NCBI RefSeq assembly: GCF_000702625.1 | Contig: NZ_JNIS01000001.1 | Span: 1,054,001 to 1,118,000 of the forward strand | Direction: 5' to 3' | DNA: 64,000 nucleotides | Origin: Exiguobacterium oxidotolerans JCM 12280 | Lineage (GTDB): Bacteria; Bacillota; Bacilli; Exiguobacteriales; Exiguobacteriaceae | In this document: positions 44,484 through 53,611 of the stretch, in pieces | Position numbering within the stretch: position 1 is the stretch's first letter | Layout: every line of letters starts with the position of its first letter | Notes under the pieces: generated by a model | The model's input: the letters and a program-made list of their open reading frames with translations, nothing else | Told to the model about the DNA's origin: nothing | The model's database searches: none | Made by a program: the position numbers and the translations under genes

Positions 44484-45833
44484 CTATTTCATCGACTGTT
44501 TGACGATCAATGTTTTTCCATTCGGTTCTTGTTTGACTTGTTCGACGGGCTCGAGCGTAATCAACATCTCCGCTCCAAGCAGCTTTCGCATCTCGTTCAA
44601 CAAAATCTTCTCGTGTTTCGGTTGGAAACGCTGATTGTCCGGGATGTAACGCAGTGTGACACGATTGAGTGCGTATTGTTCGACTTGAAGTCGTAAGACC
44701 GAGTTCGGTAATTCGCGGGCAATCGTCGTGATATCACCTTCAAACACCTTGCCCCGCTTCTCACTGACGATGAAACTCGTCCCCCGTCCGTCGATTGAAG
44801 CGACGACCGGTCCGTTCAGTCCACAGCGGCACGTCTCTTCACTGAGGGTCATCCGGTCACCAATCCGGTAACGGATCAGCGGGGTCCCGCGGGTCGTAAA
44901 ACACGTCACGACAACTTCACCGTCTGTCCCGTATGGTTCGATAATGCCGGTCTCATGGTGCAGGTGCAGCTTCCGGTTTCGACACTCCGAAATGATGGGT
45001 GCTCCTTCGGATGAGCCATACTGGTCAAACACAGGTGCTGAAAAGGCTTCTTCGAGCACGGAGCGCATTTCTTCCGTCACCGTTTCCGACGTCGGGAAGA
45101 TGGCGATCATCCGAAAGTCGAGCTGTTTGTTGTGTTTTAATAAATAGCGGGCGATTTCGACCATCGCTGTCGGTGTTCCGTCGAGTACAGCCGGTCGAAA
45201 ACGATTCAGTTCCTCGATGTAGGCAGGAAAGTTCTCCTCTTTCATATGAAAGATTGAGAGCAACAATTGATTGAGCGGTCGGTTCTTCCGCCAAAAGATC
45301 GGTTTTTTTTGATCGACTGCCGTCAACGTCCGTCCTGTAAAACTCGCCCGCGGCATCCCGGAAAAGAACCCATGTGTTTCCTTGAAGTAATCGAGATGCG
45401 CCATTCGTTCTTGAATATCCTCGCGCATGAAAGCAACCTGGAGGGACTTCCCACTCGTCCCGCCCGTCCGTCCTCGGACCGGCGCATCGACTTCTGACAT
45501 GAAGGCGTCGTTTCGCTGCCGTAACGTTTCTTTTTCAAGGATCGGAATCGTTGCGAGCTGATCAAGCGACGTAAAAGGAAGTTTGATGTCGTGCTGTCGA
45601 AAGAGTTCTCGGTAATACGGCGTATGTGCTTCGACGAACAGCAGGAACTGATTTAACCGGTCGAGTTGTTCGATCCGGTAATCCTGCGTCCGGTCTTTCT
45701 CGCGTAACTCCCGCAACATTTTTTCGTAACCCGCACCGTACCGTTCACCCATCAGTTTTTTACCATACAAAGATGTCAAAATATTCTGAATAAATATTGG
45801 AGACTTATAATAGAACTCTTCCTTAAGCGCCAT
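44484..45833 (-). CDS. CapK/PaaK-like adenylate-forming protein
   Basis: A 449-residue protein related to phenylacetate-CoA ligases and CapK proteins of capsule loci. VRGRTGGTSGKSLQVAF is the phosphate-binding loop, VFDQYGSSEGAPIISECR the adenylation motif, PLIRYRIGDRMTL is also typical, and a small cysteine pair lies in SEETCRCGLNGP. The biochemical role of CapK proteins in polysaccharide synthesis is unsettled; activation of an acyl group for the FemAB-like transferase is one possibility. GAAGGAGGAGGTCCAAG precedes the ATG. It overlaps the epimerase gene by 11 bp. Confidence 0.82.
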   Translation of the reverse strand: MALKEEFYYKSPIFIQNILTSLYGKKLMGERYGAGYEKMLRELREKDRTQDYRIEQLDRLNQFLLFVEAHTPYYRELFRQHDIKLPFTSLDQLATIPILEKETLRQRNDAFMSEVDAPVRGRTGGTSGKSLQVAFMREDIQERMAHLDYFKETHGFFSGMPRASFTGRTLTAVDQKKPIFWRKNRPLNQLLLSIFHMKEENFPAYIEELNRFRPAVLDGTPTAMVEIARYLLKHNKQLDFRMIAIFPTSETVTEEMRSVLEEAFSAPVFDQYGSSEGAPIISECRNRKLHLHHETGIIEPYGTDGEVVVTCFTTRGTPLIRYRIGDRMTLSEETCRCGLNGPVVASIDGRGTSFIVSEKRGKVFEGDITTIARELPNSVLRLQVEQYALNRVTLRYIPDNQRFQPKHEKILLNEMRKLLGAEMLITLEPVEQVKQEPNGKTLIVKQSMK

Positions 45834-46860
45834 CTTGGACCTCCTCCTTCAGCTGGTAATGGCCTTCATACCAATCGATGAATGCATTGACACCCGCTTC
45901 GACCGTCGTCTGCGGCCGGTAACCGATCGTCTCGAACAACGACGTGACGTCAGCGAAGCTTTCCGGGACGTCTCCTGCCTGGAGCGGCATCCCGTGTTTG
46001 ATCGCCGTCTTGCCGAGCCGCCGTTCGATCAAAGCGACGAATTCGTTCAGGCGGATCGGACTGTGGCTGCCGATGTTGAAGACCCGGTACGGAACGAAGC
46101 TTCGGTCCGGTTGAGGCTGCGCCTTATCAAAGGACGGGTCCGCGACGGGTTCTGTCTGCATCAGCCGGTAAATACTTTCGACGATGTCGTCGACATAGGT
46201 GAAGTCGCGTCCCATCTCACCGTAGTTGTATAAATCAATCGGTTGACCGTTCGCGATCGCTTCCGTGAATTTGAACAACGCCATATCTGGTCGTCCCCAC
46301 GGACCATAGACGCTGAAGAATCGAAGCCCCGTCGTTTTGATGCCGTATAGACTGCTGTAGGTGTGGGCCATCAACTCGTTCGCTTTTTTGGAAGCGGCAT
46401 AGAGACTGAGCGGATGGTCGACCGCGTCCGTCACGGCGAAAGGCATCTTCGTGTTCGAGCCGTAAACGGAACTGGAAGAGGCATAGACGAGTTGTTCGAC
46501 CGGATGATGGCGACAGGCTTCGAGAATCGATAGGAAGCCGACAATGTTCGATGTGATATAGACGTCCGGGCGATCGATGCTGTAGCGAACGCCTGCTTGT
46601 GCTGCGAGATGAAGCACGAGATCAATCTGTTCCTTCGCGAAGATGGCGTCGACGGCTGCTGTATCCTCGAGCGATACACGATAAAAGGTATAGCGTCTCG
46701 GATCGAGTTCGACTAAGCGCGCCTCTTTCAACGCCGGGTCGTAGTAATCGTTGACTTCGTCAAGTCCGATGACACGGTACCCTTCCGCTAAAAATCGCCG
46801 AGCGGCATGAAACCCGATAAACCCTGCGATACCGGTGATTAAAATCGTTTTATTCTGCAC
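45823..46860 (-). CDS. NAD-dependent nucleotide-sugar epimerase (UDP-glucuronate 4-epimerase-like)
   Basis: A 345-residue short-chain dehydrogenase/reductase of the extended type. The NAD motif is ITGIAGFIGFHAARRFL, and the catalytic residues are in VYASSSSVYG and LYAASKKANELMAH (YxxxK). NDYYDPALKEARL and VYGPWGRPDMALFKFTEAI are typical of UDP-glucuronate/galacturonate 4-epimerases. GTG at 46860 is the likely start, with GAGGAGG nine bases upstream; a longer frame from 46878 begins inside the ribosome site. Substrate is inferred from similarity only. Confidence 0.88.
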   Translation of the reverse strand: MQNKTILITGIAGFIGFHAARRFLAEGYRVIGLDEVNDYYDPALKEARLVELDPRRYTFYRVSLEDTAAVDAIFAKEQIDLVLHLAAQAGVRYSIDRPDVYITSNIVGFLSILEACRHHPVEQLVYASSSSVYGSNTKMPFAVTDAVDHPLSLYAASKKANELMAHTYSSLYGIKTTGLRFFSVYGPWGRPDMALFKFTEAIANGQPIDLYNYGEMGRDFTYVDDIVESIYRLMQTEPVADPSFDKAQPQPDRSFVPYRVFNIGSHSPIRLNEFVALIERRLGKTAIKHGMPLQAGDVPESFADVTSLFETIGYRPQTTVEAGVNAFIDWYEGHYQLKEEVQDGA

Positions 46861-48142
46861 GTTGTTCGACCTCCTCAAAGTGGTGAAGCGCCTGGTAGCG
46901 AATATAATGAATCGATGTGTAGACGATCAGGAGCATCGGAAACAATTTGTAGCGGTGACGGATCGCCGTTCCGACGTTTCCTGTCCCAAGACCAAAGATG
47001 AGTGCATTGACGATGAAGAGGAGCAACATGAACAATAAGACAGCAGCGTAAGGATGGTGTTTCAAATAGCGGAAGTGCCGGATCGTCAGTGCGAACAGCA
47101 GAAGATAAACGGCAGCGTCGAAGAAGAAGATGGCGATGTTCGTCACACTGGACCATTGCCATGGGAACGGTGAGAAGAGGAAATAGATCATCCGAAGCGG
47201 TGAATAGAGAATCATGTCAAGTGGTCCCGTGACAGTCAACCCGTTCAAGTAAGCCGATCCACCACGGTCGTAACTCATCCCGCTAAAGAGTTGACCGTTT
47301 TCTGAGACGTGTGTGAATTTCGCGAACAAGACATCCTGAAAACTGTAGACGATGAAGCCGACGATCAGGACTTGCATGACCAACCGCTGTACTTTGGAAG
47401 CTTCGAAATCCATCCGACCGGTCGTATGATTATAAAAGGAGAAATAAACCAATAAGACGACGATTCCAATCGCGAGACCGGAATGGAAAATCGTACTGAC
47501 GAAGTAAGCGAAGTAGGCCAGTGCCAAGGAAACGCCCGATTTATCAATCGTCCAGCGCACCATGTAATAAAGCGTATAAACAATACCGAGTGCGACGAGT
47601 TGATCACGTAACAGAATCGGCGAAAGCAACAATCCTTGAGCGAAGAAAGCGAATAACAGCGTCGACAGGAACACGACTCGCATCGGCAAACCGAGCAGCC
47701 GGAGCGTTTTCGCGAGAATGACGACGGCGACGACGCCGAGGATGACGTTAAAGTATTGCGCCAAGATCCGTTCAGGTCCGAATGCCAGATAGAAGATGCC
47801 GAGAAACTTCGAGTAACTCCCGCGAACGACTTCGTTGAACATCGATGGATCGAGATAGATTTGCAGACCTTCGAGATGGAATGCCTCCGTATCATCTCCA
47901 CTGTGTGGCGGGAGCCGAAACAGCTCAAGATCGACGAACATCAATCCGAGACGTACGATGAAGGCGGTGACGAAGACGAGAAATAATGGCGTCGTCTCCG
48001 AGTTTTTGAGCAAATACCAAAGCATCAAGATGGAGTTGCCGACGAGCATCAACGTGATATAACTTTCCGGTGTCGAAAAGAGCGGCCGCAACAGTTGACT
48101 GAGCAATGCTTCGATGATCAGTAGAATGAGGATTGGCCGCAT
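46850..48142 (-). CDS. Polytopic membrane protein, probable polymerase or GT-C transferase
   Basis: A 430-residue protein with about ten to twelve membrane helices. Its place in the operon and topology suggest a Wzy/EpsG-like repeat-unit polymerase or a GT-C glycosyltransferase; an RHRYK motif near the C-terminus (VGTAIRHRYKLFPMLL) and an acidic loop SGDDTEAFHLEG are consistent with either. ATG at 48142 has AAAGGAGG upstream; the longer open frame to 48283 overlaps the flippase gene and has no ribosome site. A second candidate polymerase/ligase lies at 52291. Confidence 0.72.
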   Translation of the reverse strand: MRPILILLIIEALLSQLLRPLFSTPESYITLMLVGNSILMLWYLLKNSETTPLFLVFVTAFIVRLGLMFVDLELFRLPPHSGDDTEAFHLEGLQIYLDPSMFNEVVRGSYSKFLGIFYLAFGPERILAQYFNVILGVVAVVILAKTLRLLGLPMRVVFLSTLLFAFFAQGLLLSPILLRDQLVALGIVYTLYYMVRWTIDKSGVSLALAYFAYFVSTIFHSGLAIGIVVLLVYFSFYNHTTGRMDFEASKVQRLVMQVLIVGFIVYSFQDVLFAKFTHVSENGQLFSGMSYDRGGSAYLNGLTVTGPLDMILYSPLRMIYFLFSPFPWQWSSVTNIAIFFFDAAVYLLLFALTIRHFRYLKHHPYAAVLLFMLLLFIVNALIFGLGTGNVGTAIRHRYKLFPMLLIVYTSIHYIRYQALHHFEEVEQRAE

Positions 48143-48155
48143 CTTTTTCCCTCCT

Positions 48156-49418
48156 TTAGCTACTTTGTTCAATCGCAAGCGGCAAGTTCCGCGGATAGAG
48201 CGCCCGGTAGAGCGCTGGCACCAACAAGACGATTTGCGTGACGGCACATAACGCGTAAGCCGTCGTCGCACCGTATAACCCATACAGTGGAATCAAGAAA
48301 CTGCAGGCAATCAGATTGACGGCGACACTTCCGAAAATCGCAAGCGTTTGGATGCGAAATTGCTGGAATCCCGTTAGTAACGCTTGGATGACGGTCGAAT
48401 TATAGAAAAAGAGCGAGGCGATCATCATCAAGACGAAAATCGTATGGTACTGCACGAATGAAGCATTGTAGAAAATCGTCAATCCCCATTTTCCGAAGAA
48501 GATGGCCCCGATGATCAACAAGACGCCGACTGCGTTTGTCATCAGCAGCATCGAGCGTGTCAGCTTTCGGAGTGCCGGGAGACTTTGTCGTTCGCCCGTC
48601 TCTGACGAAAAATTTGGTAAGAGCACGGCGACGAGCGAGTGGATGAACAAGCTACCTAAAACGAGTAAGTAAGCGATACTCGCGTAGTAACCGAGTTCTT
48701 CCGTCCCGATTGTTTGACCGACGAAGAGACGCGGGATGTTGGCATTCAAGGCAACGAGTAAGGCAACAAATCCGAGCGGGACGGCCTTGAAAAACAATTG
48801 CCGGCCCGTTTGGTAGCGATCGCTCATCGTGATATTTTCAAACCCTTGTCCAATCCGGCGGACGGTCGGTAAATCGTAGATGATCAGCATGATTAAGTTC
48901 CCAGCAATCATCGCGAGGACGAATCCGTGAATCGAATGGGTCGTAAAGAGGATCAAGGCTGCACCCGAGACGTTGATCAGACTTCTGAAAATCTTCGATA
49001 ACGCGACTTCTTTGAACGCCATGTGCCCTTGGAGGAAGCCGTACGAAAGATCGGCGAACGATTCCATGTATTTATTGAGATAAACGAGTAACGTCAACAG
49101 TAAGATATCCGCTTCACCGAAGAAATAATAGACGATCAGTAAGACGAACACGCCGAGCGTCAAGAGGAAGAACCGTGTTTTGATGAAGAGCGTAAAGTTC
49201 TTCAGCCCAGCCCGTTCCGCCGTCAAAATCGTACTGGCGTTGAGCCAACAAAACATGACGATCGGTGCCGTCAAGGCGAGCGCGTAATTGAAATAACCGA
49301 TGTTGAGTGGCGTGCTCCATTTGATTAAGAGCGTCAAAATCATCCATTGGTGTAAGGAATAGGCCGTATCGGCTATGAAAATCAAGTTAAAGCGTGATAA
49401 CTGCCGGGGTGCTTTCAT
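48156..49418 (-). CDS. Wzx-like polysaccharide flippase
   Basis: A 420-residue protein of the MVF/PST superfamily with about twelve helices, expected to flip undecaprenyl-linked repeat units across the membrane. The N-terminus (FNLIFIADTAYSLHQWMILT), the central loop with QTIGTEELGYYASIAYLLV and VAVLLPNFSSETGE, and the C-terminal NSTVIQALLTGFQQFRIQ match RfbX/Wzx-type transporters. GAGAGGTGAGATAA precedes the ATG. It lies 13 bp after the CapD-like gene. Confidence 0.85.
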   Translation of the reverse strand: MKAPRQLSRFNLIFIADTAYSLHQWMILTLLIKWSTPLNIGYFNYALALTAPIVMFCWLNASTILTAERAGLKNFTLFIKTRFFLLTLGVFVLLIVYYFFGEADILLLTLLVYLNKYMESFADLSYGFLQGHMAFKEVALSKIFRSLINVSGAALILFTTHSIHGFVLAMIAGNLIMLIIYDLPTVRRIGQGFENITMSDRYQTGRQLFFKAVPLGFVALLVALNANIPRLFVGQTIGTEELGYYASIAYLLVLGSLFIHSLVAVLLPNFSSETGERQSLPALRKLTRSMLLMTNAVGVLLIIGAIFFGKWGLTIFYNASFVQYHTIFVLMMIASLFFYNSTVIQALLTGFQQFRIQTLAIFGSVAVNLIACSFLIPLYGLYGATTAYALCAVTQIVLLVPALYRALYPRNLPLAIEQSS

Positions 49419-49430
49419 TTATCTCACCTC

Positions 49431-51293
49431 TCATTCTCGCGCGATCCGGACGACTTCTGGCATCGCGACCGGGCGACTGTCATTCGTCGCACCGAGCAGG
49501 TACGTCCGAAGCGCCTCTTCATCGTCGAGGCAACGATTGATTTCCCGAAGATACGGTTCGACGGAGCCGAAGGGCCGGGTCTTCCCAACTAGAATTTTCT
49601 CGAAAACCCGTTCCTCATGGACTTCTTCTTCTGCGAGCAACTCCTCATAAAGCTTCTCGCCTTTTCGAATGCCGCTGTAGACGATTGGAATCTGTTCTTC
49701 CGTAAAACCGCTCAAGTGAATCAAATTTTTCGCAAGCGTCGTGATGTTGACCGGTTTTCCCATGTCGAGGACGAACACCTCTCCTCCGCTTGCGAGGACG
49801 CTTGCCTGAATGACGAGCCGACTCGCTTCCGGAATCGTCATGAAGTACCGCGTCATCGCCGGGTCCGTCACGGTGATCGGTCCGCCTTTTGCGATTTGCT
49901 CCTTGAAGAGCGGGATGACGGAACCCCGGCTGCCGAGGACATTTCCGAACCGGACGACGGCGAACGTCGTTTCACTGTTGCGGGCGATTTGCTGGATGAC
50001 CATCTCGGCAATCCGTTTCGTCGCCCCCATCACGCTCGTCGGATTGACGGCTTTATCGGTCGAAATCATGACGAATCGTTTGACGTGTGCTGCTTCCGCT
50101 GCGAGCGCGACGTTGCGTGTCCCGTAAATATTATTTTTGACGGCTTCGCGTGGATTATCTTCCATCAACGGGACGTGCTTATGGGCTGCCGCATGATAGA
50201 CGAGATCCGGTTCGAACCGTCCCATGACTTCATTCAGCCGTTCCAAATCCTGAACGTCCGCGATGATGGAATGAAGGATCGTACCATCGGTCATACATTC
50301 GAGCTCCCGGCGAATCAAGTAGATGCTGTTCTCGCCATGTCCGAGGAGGATGAGCCGGTCGGGCTTAAATTTAATCAACTGGCGACAAATCTCTGAGCCA
50401 ATCGATCCACCGGCTCCCGTCACGAGGACGGTCGCCCCACTGACGCTTCGTTCGATTTCCGTGATGTCGAGTTCGACCGGTTCACGACCGAGCAAGTCAG
50501 CGATCGAGACTTCGCGGATTTGATTGATTGATACTTTTCCTGACGCCAGTTCGACGAGCATCGGTAACGTATGGGCTTCGACCTTCGTCTGTTTGATGCG
50601 ATTGAGTAAAGCGACCCGCTCCGTATAGGATAAGGAAGGAATCGCCAGCACGACTGCTTCGATTTTCTGTTCTTCGATGATGCATTCGAGTTGCTCGATC
50701 GTTCCGATGACGGGGACGCCGTGGATGCGCATCCCTTTGAGTTCTGCGAGATCGTCGAGTAAACCAACGACGTTCAAGATGTGCGCTTTTTTCTGCTTTA
50801 ACTCTTTCGTAATCATCTGTCCGGAAGCTCCAGCCCCGATGATTAGCGTGCGTTTACCGAGCGTCCGGTCCCGTTTCAGTTGAAGCGTCCGTCCACGAAT
50901 CGCTAAGCGGACAAATAAGATACCGTTCAGGACAAGTCCCGTTTGCAGGAAGACGGCGCGTTCGACGGCGAAGTCGAACAAGGCATACTCGAGTCCGAGT
51001 AAGACAAAGCTGCTGGCGACGACGACAAACAGGAGGACACCTAACTCCCTTAGACTCGCATAACGCCAAACGATTTGATAAAAGCGCATCCAGTGGGCGA
51101 CGAGTGTTAGGGCGACCCATTGAATCAATGCGATTTCAATCGCATTCCGTAAATCGAACTGAACGGTCAGGTGAAGGGGATTGAAGAAGTAGAAGGTGAC
51201 GACGGTTGCGGCGGCGATAATCAGTGCGTCGACCCCGCGTAAAAGTCCGATTTTCATATGGCGACGATACTGATGCAATGGTGGTGCTTGCAT
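49431..51293 (-). CDS. CapD/EpsC-like nucleotide-sugar 4,6-dehydratase
   Basis: A 620-residue membrane-bound dehydratase of the CapD/WbpM/EpsC group. There are four or five N-terminal membrane helices (about 15-115), a first nucleotide-binding domain (TLIIGAGASGQMITKEL), and the catalytic SDR domain (VTGAGGSIGSEICRQLI; DLVYHAAAHKHVPLMEDNP; STDKAVNPTSVMGATKRIAE, in which the usual catalytic Tyr is replaced by Met, as in inverting WbpM/FlaA1-type enzymes). It produces a 4-keto-6-deoxy UDP-HexNAc, a substrate for the DegT aminotransferase downstream. GGAGGAGCAGTC precedes the ATG. Confidence 0.92.
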   Translation of the reverse strand: MQAPPLHQYRRHMKIGLLRGVDALIIAAATVVTFYFFNPLHLTVQFDLRNAIEIALIQWVALTLVAHWMRFYQIVWRYASLRELGVLLFVVVASSFVLLGLEYALFDFAVERAVFLQTGLVLNGILFVRLAIRGRTLQLKRDRTLGKRTLIIGAGASGQMITKELKQKKAHILNVVGLLDDLAELKGMRIHGVPVIGTIEQLECIIEEQKIEAVVLAIPSLSYTERVALLNRIKQTKVEAHTLPMLVELASGKVSINQIREVSIADLLGREPVELDITEIERSVSGATVLVTGAGGSIGSEICRQLIKFKPDRLILLGHGENSIYLIRRELECMTDGTILHSIIADVQDLERLNEVMGRFEPDLVYHAAAHKHVPLMEDNPREAVKNNIYGTRNVALAAEAAHVKRFVMISTDKAVNPTSVMGATKRIAEMVIQQIARNSETTFAVVRFGNVLGSRGSVIPLFKEQIAKGGPITVTDPAMTRYFMTIPEASRLVIQASVLASGGEVFVLDMGKPVNITTLAKNLIHLSGFTEEQIPIVYSGIRKGEKLYEELLAEEEVHEERVFEKILVGKTRPFGSVEPYLREINRCLDDEEALRTYLLGATNDSRPVAMPEVVRIARE

Positions 51294-51314
51294 GACTGCT
51301 CCTCCTTCCCCGAA

Positions 51315-51965
51315 TCATGAGTGTGGACGGCTGACGGCTTGTGGATAGGATGCATCATCTTTCGTTGATTCAGTTGCTGACTTCTTTCCTAGTACACGGG
51401 AATAGACGATTAGTAAGCCGAACATCAACCCGAGTACACCGCCGATCGCCGTGTTCATCAAGATGTTCGGAGACATCGGTTTCGTCGGAATCCGTGCCGT
51501 CGAGAAAACTTCCGTACTGCTCGTATTGATTAACTGAGGCAGGTAATCTTGGAACACTTCTGTCATCGTGTTCGCTTGGATGGCAGCTTGTTCAGCTGAT
51601 CCATCTGTAATGGATAAGGCGATGACTTGAGAATCAAGGTTACTCGACACCGTCAAGCGATCGGTTAAATCGAATAGACGCTTATCGGTCACACCCATCT
51701 TTTGGGCGACTTGATCGACGACTTCCGGACTCCGAAGAATATCTTGATAGGTACTGACGAGTGACGTCGAGGAAGTCGTGTCACTACTCTTTTGCGGTAC
51801 GACGAGGATGTAAGCTGTTGCTTCATACGTAGGTTTAATGACGTACGTGCTGATCAGGTAACCGGCACCCGCAAACAAGATGGCACAGACGATGAGGATC
51901 CACCAGCCCTTTTTCAATGTCATCAAGTGGTCTGCGAATGTTCTTTTTTGATGCATGGTATTCAC
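51315..51965 (-). CDS. Wzz-like chain-length regulator (CapA/YveK family)
   Basis: A protein of about 216 residues with two membrane helices (about 23-45, WILIVCAILFAGAGYLIS, and 170-192, NTAIGGVLGLMFGLLIVYSR). The extracytoplasmic Wzz domain between them includes YEATAYILVVPQ, the STYQDILRSPEVVDQVA segment and the proline-rich IPTKPMSPNILMN before the second helix. It is the first gene of the minus-strand operon. GTG at 51965 gives good spacing from GAGG; GTG 51974 and ATG 51956 are alternatives. No BY-kinase partner (CapB/YwqD type) is encoded in the window. Confidence 0.88.
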   Translation of the reverse strand: MNTMHQKRTFADHLMTLKKGWWILIVCAILFAGAGYLISTYVIKPTYEATAYILVVPQKSSDTTSSTSLVSTYQDILRSPEVVDQVAQKMGVTDKRLFDLTDRLTVSSNLDSQVIALSITDGSAEQAAIQANTMTEVFQDYLPQLINTSSTEVFSTARIPTKPMSPNILMNTAIGGVLGLMFGLLIVYSRVLGKKSATESTKDDASYPQAVSRPHS

Positions 51966-52290
51966 ATGGTTCACCTCTTTCTTACCTTGAACGTCGGAGG
52001 GTCATTGGTTATGACTTCACCTTATTTCCAAACGACTACCAAAACAATTAGAGCTTGGTGGAAATGATTAGTTTTTTTTCAGTAGTCGTTGTGCATGCGT
52101 ATCATTACATCATCGAAAAATATCGTTTCACGAAAAAAAGACGATTCACAGAAAAATAATCGTCGTTTCTTCAAAAACATTCATCTTATCCGCATAAATA
52201 TCGTTTATTTACGGGTAAATACCAATTTGATGATTAAAAAGTCGCATAATCGGTAATAAGTCCTATATGAAGGGTGGATAGACTTTAGAA
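51966..52290. promoter_or_regulatory. Divergent control region of the polysaccharide locus
   Basis: An AT-rich 325-bp region between the two divergent units. It holds several ATCGT/ACGAT motifs, including a perfect inverted repeat GACGATT (52141-52147) and AATCGTC (52159-52165). I could not assign exact promoters with confidence. An operator function is inference. Confidence 0.4.
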
Positions 52291-53580
52291 ATGATGTTAA
52301 AATCCGTCAATATACCTGAATCAATTGTCTTATTCATCCTATTGCTATTTGTGACGATTGATTTGTGGACGCGTCCGTTACGCTTTACGGATGAAGTCTT
52401 ACCGGAGCATTGGAACGTCGTGACCGTCTTTTTGTACCCGTTACTCTTTCTCATTTTTTATATCGTGTCCCGTCCGTTATACTTTCCGTTCCGGTCTCGT
52501 TCGCATCGACTCATCCTCGTCTTTTTGAGTTATTTGACATTACACACTGTCTTTTTTTTCTCTCGTCCCGCGACGGATGCACCTTTTTCACTCTTCTTTC
52601 TTTTGACGACATGGATGTTTCTGATCATCGTCCTATCACTCTCTTCTCCGCTTTTCACTCACTGGCACCGGTTCTTATTTCTCATTCTCTTTTATCAGGC
52701 ACTATTCTTAGCGAGTTACGCCCTGCTCGTCTCGTTTGGACAATCCTACATCCCAATCGACAACTTGCAGTGGTTACGGATTGGTCCGATTGCGCTTCCA
52801 CAACTCTATGTCGGGGAGCAAGGTAGCTTTCTACGCTTAGCCAGCTTGACGAACAATCCGAACGCATTTGCTGCTTGGCTTGTTCCTGGTGGATTGATTG
52901 CTTGGATTGCGGTCCTCCGTTCCATCACGACGAGTGCCTGGCGCCGTCTCTTCTTCTCCGGCGTTTCGCTGGCATTGATATTCGGAGGGCTGTTAACAAG
53001 TGCTTCGCAAACGGGCATCTATTCTTTTTTTCTACTCATTTTGTTGACGACCGTTCTATTGTTACCTTCGCGGCGACTACGTCTTCAGGTCAGCGCCTGT
53101 TACATCACCGGAATCGCAATTGTGTTTGGCGCCCTGGCGCTAAAGCCGGGACTCCTCCTCCGTTTAGTCAGTTTGAATGGTCGCCTTGATCTTTGGCAGG
53201 CGGGACTCGCAGCTTCAGCAGATCGTTTTTGGGTCGGTCATGGTTTTGGCGCCGCAACGACCGGCTTATCTGAGCAATTGGGAGAAGAGACCCTTTACAC
53301 GTTTCACAGTACGCCGATCGTTTTCCTCTATGAGTTCGGCATCATCGGGTTACTCCTCTACGTGTTATGTTTTAGTTTCATCTTATTTCGTTTAATTCGG
53401 AATTATCGTTTTGACGACGTCGAGTCGCTCACACTTCTACTGCTCATCTTCTGGTTGTTGTTACTTCAGTTTACAGAAAGCATCCTGATTCGACCGGGCG
53501 GCTTTTATTTCATCTGGCTCAGTCTACTCGCATACGCGACATTCCGTCGCGATACACCAACAGACAGTACCCACACCTAG
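52291..53580 (+). CDS. O-antigen ligase/polymerase-family membrane protein
   Basis: A 429-residue polytopic protein with about eleven helices, matching the O-antigen ligase (Wzy_C) family layout: a periplasmic-type loop (FLRLASLTNNPNAFAAWLVP), LTSASQTGIYSFFLLILLTT, RLDLWQAGLAASADRFWVGHG and a large loop before the last helices (FHSTPIVFLYEFGIIGLL). It probably polymerises the repeat unit or attaches the chain. AGGGTGGATAGACTTTAGAA precedes two adjacent ATGs. It is divergent from the main operon and followed 31 bp later by the repeat-protein gene. Confidence 0.82.
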   Translation: MMLKSVNIPESIVLFILLLFVTIDLWTRPLRFTDEVLPEHWNVVTVFLYPLLFLIFYIVSRPLYFPFRSRSHRLILVFLSYLTLHTVFFFSRPATDAPFSLFFLLTTWMFLIIVLSLSSPLFTHWHRFLFLILFYQALFLASYALLVSFGQSYIPIDNLQWLRIGPIALPQLYVGEQGSFLRLASLTNNPNAFAAWLVPGGLIAWIAVLRSITTSAWRRLFFSGVSLALIFGGLLTSASQTGIYSFFLLILLTTVLLLPSRRLRLQVSACYITGIAIVFGALALKPGLLLRLVSLNGRLDLWQAGLAASADRFWVGHGFGAATTGLSEQLGEETLYTFHSTPIVFLYEFGIIGLLLYVLCFSFILFRLIRNYRFDDVESLTLLLLIFWLLLLQFTESILIRPGGFYFIWLSLLAYATFRRDTPTDSTHT

Positions 53581-53611
53581 ACGAACACCTACACGAAAGG
53601 GGTATGACATC

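Noticed and set aside
46850-48283. Extended start of the membrane protein at 48283
   Set aside because: The extension overlaps the flippase gene and is basic and non-membrane in character; ATG 48142 has an AAAGGAGG site.
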